A stretch of DNA of 13,887 nt from Bordetella parapertussis (GTDB lineage Bacteria; Pseudomonadota; Gammaproteobacteria; Burkholderiales; Burkholderiaceae_B), in assembly GCA_945903445.1 (NCBI GenBank), contig CAMDNZ010000065.1, positions 1-13,887 of the forward strand, given 5' to 3'. This document shows, in pieces, positions 1 to 6,331 of the stretch (positions are counted from its first letter, which is position 1; every line of letters starts with the position of its first letter). The notes beneath the pieces are model-generated. The model saw only the letters and a program-made list of their open reading frames with translations. It did no database searches and was not told where the DNA came from. The position numbers were made by a program, and so were the translations under genes.

Positions 1-148
1 TCTGGTCGTAGCCCTTGGCTTCGCCACCGTTCTTCTTCGCCAACACCGTCGTGATCGCCGCCGTCAACGTCGTTTTGCCGTGGTCAACGTGACCAATCGT
101 ACCCACGTTCACGTGCGGCTTGGTACGCTCAAACTTGCCTTTTGCCAT
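1..148 (-). CDS. tuf: Elongation factor Tu, N-terminal 49 codons (partial)
   Basis: EF-Tu is the GTPase that carries aminoacyl-tRNA to the ribosomal A site. The visible N-terminus begins MAKGKFERTKPHVNVGTIGH and contains the P-loop GHVDHGKTT, both diagnostic for EF-Tu. The ATG lies at 148-146 and a purine-rich AAGAGA sits a few bases upstream as a plausible ribosome binding site. The gene runs off the window at base 1, so only about one eighth of the usual ~396 residues is seen. It is the last visible gene of the str operon, 78 bp downstream of fusA. Betaproteobacteria usually carry two near-identical tuf copies; which one this is (tufA next to fusA in the usual naming) follows from position only. 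Confidence 0.97.
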   Translation of the reverse strand, partial: MAKGKFERTKPHVNVGTIGHVDHGKTTLTAAITTVLAKKNGGEAKGYDQ

Positions 149-189
149 GATCTCTTATCCTTTGATTCTCAAAGAAAACTGGATTGATT

Positions 190-216
190 GCGCCTCACCC
201 GGCATGGGCGAGGCGC
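190..216 (-). other. Intergenic hairpin between fusA and tuf
   Basis: A perfect 7-bp inverted repeat, gcgcctc (190-196) and gaggcgc (210-216), can be extended inward by a CCC/GGG step. In the minus-strand transcript the stem is followed by AATCAATCC and later a TTTTCTTT stretch, so there is no T-run directly after the stem. It could be a weak attenuator or an RNA processing or stability element that tunes tuf relative to fusA. A strong intrinsic terminator is unlikely. The structure is read by eye; the function is inference. Confidence 0.45.
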
Positions 217-226
217 GATGTTGAAA

Positions 227-2353
227 TTACTTGCTGCGCGCAGCCATCACTTCGTCGGCGATGTTCTTGGGCGCGTCGGCGTAGTGCTTGAACTCCATCG
301 TGTACGTCGCACGACCCTGGGTCGCCGAACGCAGGTCGGTGGAGTAGCCGAACATCGAAGCCAAGGGCACTTCGCTCTTGATCGCCTTACCGCCGCCGAC
401 CATGTCGTCCATACCTTGAACCATACCGCGACGCGAGGACAGATCGCCCATCACGTTACCGGCATAGTCTTCGGGCGTCTCGACTTCCACGGCCATCATG
501 GGTTCGAGCAACACGGGACCGGCTTTGCGCATCGCTTCCTTGAACGCCATCGAGCCCGCCATGCGGAACGCGTTTTCGTTCGAGTCAACGTCGTGGTACG
601 AACCGAAGGTCAGCGTCACTTTGACGTCTTCCACCGGGTAACCCGCCAGGATACCGGAGTGCAAGGTGTCTTCGATACCCTTCTTCACGGCCGGGATGAA
701 TTCGCGAGGAATCACACCGCCCTTGATGGCATCGACGAACTTGAAGCCAGGACGATCGCCTGCTTCCAACGCTTCCGTCGGATCCAGGGGTTCGAGCGAG
801 ATGACGGCGTGACCGTATTGACCACGACCACCGGACTGCTTGACGAACTTGCCTTCGACGCCCTCGACCTTCTTGCGGATGGTCTCGCGGTAAGCCACTT
901 GGGGCTTGCCGACGTTGGCTTCGACGCCAAATTCGCGCTTCATGCGGTCGACCAGAATCTCCAGATGCAGCTCGCCCATACCCGAAATGATGGTCTGGCC
1001 CGACTCTTCATCGGTACGCACACGGAACGAAGGATCTTCAGCGGCCAGGCGGTTCAGGGCGAGGCCCATCTTCTCTTGATCAGCCTTCGACTTAGGTTCG
1101 ACGGCCTGCGAAATCACAGGCTCGGGGAACACCATACGCTCCAGAATGATGTGGTCGTCGATATCGCACAGGGTTTCGCCCGTGGTCACGTCTTTCAGAC
1201 CCACCACAGCGGCGATGTCGCCTGCCAAAACTTCCTTGATTTCTTCGCGGTTGTTGGCATGCATCTGCAGGATACGGCCGATACGTTCTTTCTTGCCTTT
1301 GATCGGGTTGTACACGGTGTCGCCCGACTTCAGCACGCCCGAGTACACGCGCACGAAGGTCAATTGACCGACGTACGGATCGCTCATCAGCTTGAATGCC
1401 AGCGCCGAAAACTTCTCGCCGTCGTCCGCCTTGCGGCTGACTTCTTCACCGTCGTCGTTTTCGCCGGGAACCGGCGGCACGTCGATGGGCGAAGGCAGGA
1501 AGTCGATGACCGCGTCCAACATGCGCTGCACGCCTTTGTTCTTGAAAGCGGTCCCGCACAACATCGGCTGGATTTCGCCGCCGATGGTGCGCTGGCGAAT
1601 AGCCAAAATGATTTCTTCTTCGTCCAAGTCGCCCGTTTCCAGGTACTTGTTCATCAACTCTTCGTTGGACTCGGCAGCCGCTTCGACCAGGTTCTCACGC
1701 CATTTTTTGGCATCGGCTTGCAGCTCGGCGGGCACGTCGACGTAATCGAACTTCGTGCCTTGGCTGGCTTCGTCCCACAAGATGGCTTTCATCTTGACCA
1801 GATCGACCACGCCCTTGAAGTTTTCTTCGGCGCCAATCGGCATCACGATAGGCACCGGGTTGGCTTTTAAGCGATTACGCAGCTGATCGTAGACCTTGAA
1901 GAAGTTCGCGCCGGTACGATCCATCTTGTTGACGAACGCGAGACGGGGCACGCCATACTTGTTGGCCTGGCGCCACACGGTTTCCGACTGGGGCTGAACG
2001 CCGCCCACCGCGCAATACACCATGCAAGCACCGTCCAGTACGCGCATGGAACGCTCCACCTCGATGGTGAAGTCCACGTGGCCCGGGGTGTCGATGATGT
2101 TAATGCGGTGTTGCGGGTAGTTGTTGGCCATGCCGCTCCAGAACGCCGTCGTTGCCGCCGACGTAATGGTGATGCCGCGCTCTTGCTCTTGTTCCATCCA
2201 GTCCATGGTGGCTGCGCCATCATGCACTTCGCCAATCTTGTGATTGACGCCGGTATAGAACAAGATGCGCTCGGTCGTCGTGGTTTTACCTGCATCGATG
2301 TGAGCAGAGATACCAATGTTGCGATAGCGCTCGATCGGGGTTTTGCGGGCCAT
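227..2353 (-). CDS. fusA: Elongation factor G
   Basis: EF-G is the translocation GTPase that moves tRNA-mRNA by one codon and, with RRF, recycles ribosomes in the cytoplasm. The 708-residue product is about the normal family length. The GTPase motifs are all present: P-loop AHIDAGKTT (17-25), switch I RGITI (59-63), DTPGH (88-92) and NKMD (142-145). Domain II (GTAF.. to ..SGDTVYNP) and the domain III-V signatures GMGELHLEI, RGQYGH and the C-terminal GYSTDLRSATQGRA, typical of EF-G, follow in order. The ATG at 2353-2351 is preceded by AAGGA about 10 nt upstream. It starts 18 bp after the rpsG stop and is followed by tuf, the classic str operon order. Nothing is abnormal in the reading frame. 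The long open frame on the opposite strand is a composition shadow. Confidence 0.98.
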   Translation of the reverse strand: MARKTPIERYRNIGISAHIDAGKTTTTERILFYTGVNHKIGEVHDGAATMDWMEQEQERGITITSAATTAFWSGMANNYPQHRINIIDTPGHVDFTIEVERSMRVLDGACMVYCAVGGVQPQSETVWRQANKYGVPRLAFVNKMDRTGANFFKVYDQLRNRLKANPVPIVMPIGAEENFKGVVDLVKMKAILWDEASQGTKFDYVDVPAELQADAKKWRENLVEAAAESNEELMNKYLETGDLDEEEIILAIRQRTIGGEIQPMLCGTAFKNKGVQRMLDAVIDFLPSPIDVPPVPGENDDGEEVSRKADDGEKFSALAFKLMSDPYVGQLTFVRVYSGVLKSGDTVYNPIKGKKERIGRILQMHANNREEIKEVLAGDIAAVVGLKDVTTGETLCDIDDHIILERMVFPEPVISQAVEPKSKADQEKMGLALNRLAAEDPSFRVRTDEESGQTIISGMGELHLEILVDRMKREFGVEANVGKPQVAYRETIRKKVEGVEGKFVKQSGGRGQYGHAVISLEPLDPTEALEAGDRPGFKFVDAIKGGVIPREFIPAVKKGIEDTLHSGILAGYPVEDVKVTLTFGSYHDVDSNENAFRMAGSMAFKEAMRKAGPVLLEPMMAVEVETPEDYAGNVMGDLSSRRGMVQGMDDMVGGGKAIKSEVPLASMFGYSTDLRSATQGRATYTMEFKHYADAPKNIADEVMAARSK

Positions 2354-2371
2354 GGTAGGTGTTTCCTTAAA

Positions 2372-2842
2372 TTACCAGCGGAAATGGCTGAATGCCTTGT
2401 TGGCTTCGGCCATTTTGTGGGTGTCTTCACGTTTTTTCATCGCGGCGCCGCGACCTTCCGAGGCATCGATCAATTCGCCAGCCAAACGCAGATCCATCGA
2501 CTTCTCGCCACGCTTCTTGGCGGCTTCACGCAACCAACGCATCGACAAGGCCAGGCGGCGCACGGGGCGCACTTCGACCGGCACTTGATAGTTCGCACCG
2601 CCCACGCGGCGGCTCTTGACTTCGACGATCGGCTTGATGTTGTTGATTGCCAGGGAAAAGACTTCCAGCGGCTCTTTACCGGTCTTGGCAGCAACCTGTT
2701 CCAGGGCGCCATAGACGATACGCTCGGCCGTAGCCTTCTTGCCATCCAACATGACAACGTTCATGAATTTAGCGAGTTCGACGCTGCCGAATTTGGGATC
2801 GGGCAGAATTTCACGCTTGGGTACTTCGCGACGACGGGGCAT
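2372..2842 (-). CDS. rpsG: 30S ribosomal protein S7
   Basis: S7 is a primary assembly protein of the 30S head that binds the 3' major domain of 16S rRNA. In E. coli it also represses str operon translation by binding its own mRNA between rpsL and rpsG. The 156-residue product begins MPRRREVPKREILPDPKF and ends AEANKAFSHFRW, the standard length and ends for bacterial S7; GGANYQVPVEVRP is a conserved central stretch. The ATG (2842-2840) is preceded by AGGAAG at normal spacing. fusA begins 18 bp downstream, while 187 bp separate it from rpsL upstream, leaving room for an autoregulatory site. Confidence 0.98.
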   Translation of the reverse strand: MPRRREVPKREILPDPKFGSVELAKFMNVVMLDGKKATAERIVYGALEQVAAKTGKEPLEVFSLAINNIKPIVEVKSRRVGGANYQVPVEVRPVRRLALSMRWLREAAKKRGEKSMDLRLAGELIDASEGRGAAMKKREDTHKMAEANKAFSHFRW

Positions 2843-3029
2843 TTTAGCTTCCTGTGTGTCTGTTCAGTTGAACCGTGCTGTGTGACACGGCCATGGCCGT
2901 CCATCCGGACGACCCCTTACCTGCCACAAACGAGCGCATCCGACGCTGGTTTGGGCCGCACATACCGATAGCCTTTGGGCAATCGGGCAATGATAGATAC
3001 TGCGATACCGCCTGATAAGCCGAATTGGC
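2843..3029 (-). promoter_or_regulatory. Structured rpsL-rpsG spacer, candidate S7 autoregulatory region
   Basis: This 187-bp non-coding spacer contains several inverted repeats: CGTCC/GGACG around a 4-nt loop (2898-2911), the 12-bp palindrome cggccatggccg (2888-2899), and ccgtg/cacgg (2873-2890). They overlap, so alternative folds are possible. At the upstream edge a 6-bp stem TAAGCC-AATTC-GGCTTA (3016-3032) starts at the rpsL stop codon. In E. coli this spacer is where S7 binds to repress translation; the same role here is an inference from position and from the presence of structure, not from sequence similarity that I could check. Confidence 0.4.
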
Positions 3030-3410
3030 TTACTTGGCAGCCTTCGGACGTTTGGCGCCGTACTTGGAACGTGCCTGCTTGCGGTCTTTCACGCCTTGCA
3101 AGTCGAGCGAACCGCGCACGATGTGATAGCGCACACCCGGCAAGTCTTTCACACGACCGCCGCGCACCAGCACGACCGAGTGTTCTTGCAGGTTGTGGCC
3201 TTCACCGCCGATGTACGAGATGATCTCGAAACCATTGGTCAGACGAACCTTGGCGACTTTACGCAAGGCCGAGTTCGGCTTCTTGGGGGTAGTGGTGTAC
3301 ACACGGGTACACACACCGCGACGTTGAGGGCAATTTTCGAGCGCGGGGCTCTTGCTCTTAATGACGCTGACTTCGCGCGGCTTGCGCACGAGTTGGCTGA
3401 TAGTTGGCAT
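3030..3410 (-). CDS. rpsL: 30S ribosomal protein S12
   Basis: S12 sits at the 30S decoding centre and helps control translational fidelity. The 126-residue product begins MPTISQLVRKPREVSVIKSK and contains the hallmark TTTPKKPNSALRKVAKV, EGHNLQEHSVVLVRGG and VKDLPGVRYH blocks. Lys43 and Lys88, where streptomycin-resistance substitutions usually fall, are both wild-type lysines, so no rpsL-type streptomycin resistance is predicted. Asp89, the site normally beta-methylthiolated, is present. It is the first gene of the operon, behind a long leader. The ribosome binding site is slightly odd: AAGGG lies about 12 nt upstream of the ATG, and a second AAGG is only 2 nt from it. Confidence 0.98.
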   Translation of the reverse strand: MPTISQLVRKPREVSVIKSKSPALENCPQRRGVCTRVYTTTPKKPNSALRKVAKVRLTNGFEIISYIGGEGHNLQEHSVVLVRGGRVKDLPGVRYHIVRGSLDLQGVKDRKQARSKYGAKRPKAAK

Positions 3411-3439
3411 AACCTTAGAAATCCCTTTTACGCACTACT

Positions 3440-3461
3440 GGCAGGCTTCGATGGGCCTGCC
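3440..3461 (-). promoter_or_regulatory. Leader hairpin just upstream of rpsL
   Basis: A perfect 7-bp stem GGCAGGC/GCCTGCC encloses an 8-nt loop, ending about 30 nt before the rpsL ATG in the minus-strand transcript. No T-run follows it, so it is not a simple terminator. It may protect the 5' end of the coding region or set ribosome access. Its role is unknown. Confidence 0.4.
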
Positions 3462-3476
3462 CCACTGGGTTGTCTT

Positions 3477-3507
3477 CGTGAAAGCGTCTGGCGTGAAAGA
3501 TTTCACG
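3477..3507 (-). promoter_or_regulatory. Mutually exclusive hairpins in the str operon leader
   Basis: In transcript order the leader reads CGTGAAA (3507-3501), TTTCACG (3498-3492) and TTTCACG (3483-3477). The first element can pair with either of the two identical downstream elements: a short hairpin with a loop of about 4 nt, or a longer-range stem of 7 bp with a 17-nt loop. Such either/or pairing is the architecture of an RNA switch or attenuator, but no ligand or protein can be named from the sequence. The inner CGTGAAA-TC-TTTCACG is also a DNA palindrome and could equally be a protein-binding site. Confidence 0.4.
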
Positions 3508-3703
3508 ACGTGCCGCGAACACTGAAGGGCCGTTCATGCAGAACCGCCCCTACAACCTGACCCCCATGGATTCGGGGAAGCGTAAAAGAGCGGTGTTTGG
3601 CCGCTAGTGCCCGACGGCGTTTTGCCATCATAGCCACTATTGGCACCTGCAAAGACTGCAAAATCCGACCGCAAAAAATGCATTTCTTCGCGGTTAGCCA
3701 GAA

Positions 3704-3732
3704 AGAATACCGCATTGGGCCAATTGCGTCAA
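3704..3732 (-). promoter_or_regulatory. Sigma-70 promoter of the str operon
   Basis: On the minus strand TTGACG (3732-3727) and TATTCT (3709-3704) are separated by exactly 17 bp, a close match to the sigma-70 consensus. A start near 3697 would give a leader of about 287 nt before rpsL. The promoter begins only 23 bp past the stop of the pseudokinase gene on the same strand, so the str operon appears to have its own promoter and not to depend on read-through. The leader (3411-3700) holds no convincing gene. Confidence 0.75.
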
Positions 3733-3754
3733 AGACCTATGCGGTTTTGCCACA

Positions 3755-5032
3755 TCAGAATTGGTGGCGGATGGCCGGGGGCCGCGCCCCTTCGCGCACA
3801 ATGATACGGGTGCTGAACGGGGGTGCACCTGGATTGGTGATGGTCACCTGATAGCTGCCCGGTGCCAGGTTCAAGCTTCGCAGTGGCGGGCTGACGCCAC
3901 GACGCACGCCGCCGATACTGACCACGCCCCAAGGCTGCACGTCGATGGCGACGGCGACCGGTGCGGGCGCCTTGCCATCGGTCGGCATCGATTGCGCCAG
4001 GGGGCCGGACGTAAGCCCAGGCGCATGTGCGCCATCGGTCGATACCGCAGGGTTCGGCACTTGCAAACCTGGCGAGATGAGCGGCAGTACGTCCTCGACT
4101 TGTGGCGAGGAGATCGTGAACGCCGCTTCGTCCAGACGAGGTACAAACGGGTTGCTCCAACTCAGCCAGATATAGACCACCAACGAGGCCAGACCCAAAC
4201 CTGCCGGAACAAAAAGCCAAAACGCCCAATGCCTGGAGGCGCTCGCGGACGCGGGACAGAGCATCGGATCGCCAGCAGTTGTCGCATCGGCACCGGCACT
4301 CTTCGTGGCTGTCCACTCACCATCGAAGCGCGCCGTAGAATTCAGCCCATTCATGGGTGAGGGAAGCACAGACGCCGGGCCGTTTTCACTCACCACCTTG
4401 TCGCGCGCGAGCCTTGTATCCGTCAAGCTCACACTCGCGGGGTATCCCATGGCTTGCAGCAATGCAGCAACCGTAGCGGGCCTATCTTCCGGGCGAAGAG
4501 CGAGCGCCTCGTCGATACCGGACAAAAACCCAAGCGCGTACTGGTCGGCATCGAGTCCGCGCTCGGACAAAGGCACGAATGTATCGCACATACAACGGTC
4601 GATAGCCGATGGCGGCGCAGCGCCGGTCACCAGCATGCAAGCCACGGCACCCAGGGCATATACATCGGTCCATGGACCAATGACCCAGCCAGGATCGTCG
4701 GTGTACTGCTCGAATGCGTTGTAGCCGGAGGCCCGTCCTTCGGACACGGCCATGTTGCCGCGGCTGCGCAGATGTGACGCGGGGAGCGTAGCGACATCGG
4801 CTTCGCCTTGCGCATTCAAGGCCACCGAATCGTAAGAAATGGCGCCGTGAATCACGTTCGACGCGTGGAGCTGCGCGAGCGGCTGGGCCAGATCGGTCAA
4901 TATTCGAACGATCCGAGCCTGCGGCACCAGCCCACAGCGTGTTGCGGCAATCGCCGACAACGGACGTAACGCATCGGTGGAGATGCCTTTCAAACTGAGC
5001 AAGTTGCCAGGGGAATTGAAGTGTGCGTTCAT
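3755..5032 (-). CDS. Membrane-anchored serine/threonine pseudokinase with PEGA-like domain
   Basis: The protein looks like the C-lobe of a bacterial Hanks-type kinase joined to a membrane anchor and an extracytoplasmic PEGA-like domain. Numbered from the ATG at 5032 (425 residues), LTDLAQPLAQLHASNVIHG (about 45-63) matches helix E and the catalytic loop. YNAFEQY (104-110) matches the activation-segment end, WTDVYALG (121-128) subdomain IX, and LRPEDRPAT (179-187) subdomain XI. A hydrophobic segment (about 269-291) follows, then a proline/alanine-rich linker and the PEGA-like strand pattern (about 363-414). There is no glycine-rich loop or VAIK lysine, and HRDxxxxN reads HGAISYDSV, so the catalytic Asp and Asn are gone. 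It is therefore probably not an active kinase. The start is uncertain: an in-frame TTG at 5056 is possible and neither start has a clear ribosome binding site. It diverges from a TssQ-like lipoprotein, suggesting a shared role, perhaps linked to type VI secretion. Confidence 0.75.
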   Translation of the reverse strand: MNAHFNSPGNLLSLKGISTDALRPLSAIAATRCGLVPQARIVRILTDLAQPLAQLHASNVIHGAISYDSVALNAQGEADVATLPASHLRSRGNMAVSEGRASGYNAFEQYTDDPGWVIGPWTDVYALGAVACMLVTGAAPPSAIDRCMCDTFVPLSERGLDADQYALGFLSGIDEALALRPEDRPATVAALLQAMGYPASVSLTDTRLARDKVVSENGPASVLPSPMNGLNSTARFDGEWTATKSAGADATTAGDPMLCPASASASRHWAFWLFVPAGLGLASLVVYIWLSWSNPFVPRLDEAAFTISSPQVEDVLPLISPGLQVPNPAVSTDGAHAPGLTSGPLAQSMPTDGKAPAPVAVAIDVQPWGVVSIGGVRRGVSPPLRSLNLAPGSYQVTITNPGAPPFSTRIIVREGARPPAIRHQF

Positions 5033-5056
5033 GCTGCCGCGACGACTGGCCTGCAA

Positions 5057-5237
5057 TAAATATGAAGATTTTTATTAAAATACTTTACTTAAGTTACTCA
5101 TAAGGTACATCAAGACGGTCCACGTAACGGTTTCACAGGAAAAAGAATATGGCCGCAGGGTTTTTTAAATATCATGCTGACTCAGCCATCCCGTGGCCGC
5201 TGCTGTATCGGTCATGCTCTCCATCGAGGTCTGCGTC
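5057..5237. promoter_or_regulatory. A/T-rich divergent intergenic region
   Basis: This 181-bp stretch separates the pseudokinase gene (minus) from the lipoprotein gene (plus) and is far richer in A/T than both. It most likely contains back-to-back promoters. On the minus strand TTGATG with TAAGTA 16 bp further on is a weak sigma-70 candidate; no convincing pair was found for the plus strand. It also contains the start of a possible 39-codon leader ORF at 5149. Confidence 0.4.
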
Positions 5238-5268
5238 ATGGTCCGCTCATCCATTGCCGGTGCTGTAG
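5149..5268 (+). CDS. Possible 39-residue small ORF overlapping the lipoprotein start
   Basis: ATG at 5149 is preceded by AGGA about 9 nt upstream and opens a 39-codon frame ending in TAG at 5266-5268. It begins MAAGFFKYHADSAIP and is out of frame with the lipoprotein gene, whose ATG (5238) lies inside it. It could be a translated leader that couples or dampens lipoprotein translation, or simply chance. No family is recognised. The only support is the reasonable ribosome binding site in an otherwise untranslated leader. Confidence 0.2.
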   Translation: MAAGFFKYHADSAIPWPLLYRSCSPSRSASWSAHPLPVL

Positions 5269-5624
5269 TGTTGCTATCTGTTTTCACGGGCTGCGCGATG
5301 AACCCCGGTGCCATCGTTGATGCACCGCCCTCGAAAGCGCAAACCGACGCCCTGCAACAAGTACGCAGCGATTACGCGGCGGGCCGGTATGGCGACGTGG
5401 TGAGTGGCGTTGCCCGCTCGAGCATTCTGGCCGACGCGCCCCGCGCGACCCGCATCGAAGCCATGAAATTGCAGGCGTTCAGCTACTGTCTGACTCGCCA
5501 TCCCGCCCTGTGTGAAGATCAGTTCCGCCGCATTTTGGCGCTGGATCCGGCATTCATGCTGAAAAGCACCGAGCAAGGCCACCCGCAGTGGCAGCCTGCG
5601 TTCGACGCGGCGCACACTGGCTGA
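5238..5624 (+). CDS. Small lipoprotein, TssQ-like (type VI secretion associated)
   Basis: This 128-residue protein has a short signal sequence and lipobox VFTGC with Cys19 as the lipidation site (Phe at -3 is somewhat unusual). It is followed by a tetratricopeptide-like helical body: SDYAAGRYGDVV, then a cysteine-containing stretch LTRHPALCEDQFRRILALDP ending near GHPQWQPAF. The pattern of lipobox, one TPR-like unit and a terminal GHPxWxPAF block resembles the TssQ family of type VI secretion associated lipoproteins; this is recalled by motif, not confirmed by search. The start was chosen at ATG 5238 because GAGG lies 8 nt upstream and the signal sequence begins there; an in-frame ATG at 5193 would add 15 residues. 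It is divergent from the pseudokinase and followed by a hairpin and an FHA remnant. No core type VI genes are in view. Confidence 0.6.
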   Translation: MVRSSIAGAVVLLSVFTGCAMNPGAIVDAPPSKAQTDALQQVRSDYAAGRYGDVVSGVARSSILADAPRATRIEAMKLQAFSYCLTRHPALCEDQFRRILALDPAFMLKSTEQGHPQWQPAFDAAHTG

Positions 5625-5942
5625 CGCAGTCGGGTCGCCACCCGACTTGCCGCGAGTACGGGCGTCACCGCCATCGCGGCCGAGATCGACAGCCCCGGCG
5701 GGACGATCGGGCGTTGCGTTGGCGACGCCCCGGTGCTTGCTGTGGAAACCGACTCGATGCGCGGTCTGTAAGCCACCGTGAAGGTCGAAGGCGCGGATTG
5801 CTATTTGGTCAATCTGAGCAGCATGGCCGATGTGCGCGCGAATGGGCGCCGGATTCAGCCCTTGCATCGCGTCCGACTGGATGCGGGCGATGAAATAGAC
5901 ATTGACCCGTACACCCTCCGCTCGGAAGGCTGCGGCGTTTAA
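5625..5942 (+). pseudogene. FHA-domain remnant with in-frame stop
   Basis: Read in the same frame as the lipoprotein gene, this stretch gives about 105 codons that resemble a forkhead-associated (phosphothreonine-binding) fold. GGTIGRCVGDAPVL matches the GxxIGR strand, YLVNLSSMADVRANGRRI matches the DxSSxNGTxVNG region, and LDAGDEIDI matches the LxxGDxIxI region. A TAA at 5769-5771 interrupts it in the middle (flanks MRGL and ATVKVEG), and the final TAA is at 5940-5942. No ATG or plausible GTG start is found between the lipoprotein TGA and the GTIGR motif. The usual FHA Ser-Arg-His is not visible. It is therefore read as a decayed gene; a sequencing error at 5769 cannot be excluded. FHA proteins partner with Thr kinases in type VI secretion regulation, which fits the neighbouring pseudokinase and lipoprotein. 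Its end overlaps the convergent acylphosphatase gene by 4 bp. Confidence 0.55.
5628..5647 (+). terminator. Hairpin directly after the lipoprotein stop
   Basis: A perfect 8-bp stem AGTCGGGT/ACCCGACT with a 4-nt loop CGCC begins 4 nt after the TGA at 5622-5624. It is followed by TGCCGCG and not a T-run, so it is an imperfect intrinsic terminator at best. It marks the 3' end of the lipoprotein message and separates it from the FHA-like remnant. Confidence 0.45.
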
Positions 5943-6226
5943 AGCTGTTCGAAGCGCTCATAACGCTTGTCGACCGCACGAGTCTCGTGCGTGACCTCTT
6001 TCACCTGGGCGGCAGGCGGGCCCTTATGCAGCCAACTCAATAAACGGTCCACTTGCTCGATTGACCCCTGCAACAGGGCTTCGACCGAACCGTCGGCGTT
6101 ATTTTGGACCCAGCCACGCACGCCCAGCATATGCGCCTGGCGCACTGTCGCAGCCCGAAAACCCACACCCTGTACACGGCCGGTCACACGCACGTATAGC
6201 GTTTCCGGAGAAGAAGTTACGTTCAT
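5939..6226 (-). CDS. acyP: Acylphosphatase
   Basis: A small cytoplasmic enzyme that hydrolyses acyl phosphates such as carbamoyl or acetyl phosphate; its physiological role in bacteria is poorly defined. The 95-residue product has the two signature motifs: GRVQGVGFR, with the phosphate-binding Arg (near residue 24), and GWVQNNADGSVEALLQG, with the catalytic Asn (near 42). The length is normal for the family (about 90-100). The stop overlaps the last codon of the convergent FHA remnant. The divergent gene 3'-ward on the plus strand is the NMN adenylyltransferase/Nudix fusion. No obvious ribosome binding site precedes the ATG. Confidence 0.93.
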   Translation of the reverse strand: MNVTSSPETLYVRVTGRVQGVGFRAATVRQAHMLGVRGWVQNNADGSVEALLQGSIEQVDRLLSWLHKGPPAAQVKEVTHETRAVDKRYERFEQL

Positions 6227-6230
6227 GCGG

Positions 6231-6251
6231 CAAGTCTAAACATTTGACTTG
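6231..6251. promoter_or_regulatory. Operator-like inverted repeat between acyP and nadM
   Basis: CAAGTC (6231-6236) and GACTTG (6246-6251) form a 6-bp inverted repeat with a 9-bp spacer in the divergent promoter space of the acylphosphatase and NMN adenylyltransferase genes. The spacing would suit a dimeric regulator. No known box is recognised. The remaining 6252-6331 is G/C-rich and shows no clear promoter. Confidence 0.25.
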
Positions 6252-6331
6252 TCGGCGTCGAGCCGCGCGCGCCCATGGGCAAAGCCGATCACTTCACCGA
6301 CAATAGTGCGGTTCCCATTCGTTTCGCCACC

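Noticed and set aside
188..1870. 560-codon open frame on the plus strand
   Set aside because: It is antisense to fusA and its translation is His/Arg/Val-rich, as expected from a GC-rich gene read backwards. No family is recognised and fusA is certain.
2078..2971. 297-codon open frame on the plus strand
   Set aside because: It covers the 5' end of fusA, all of rpsG and the spacer in antisense; both ribosomal genes are unambiguous.
3503..3715. 70-codon minus-strand frame in the rpsL leader
   Set aside because: Its ATG lies upstream of the predicted transcription start, in the spacer of the rpsL promoter, so it would not be in the transcript. The translation shows no conserved features.
5274..5867. 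197-codon minus-strand frame opposite the lipoprotein and FHA remnant
   Set aside because: The plus strand has a lipobox, ribosome binding site and domain-like motifs; the antisense product shows nothing recognisable.
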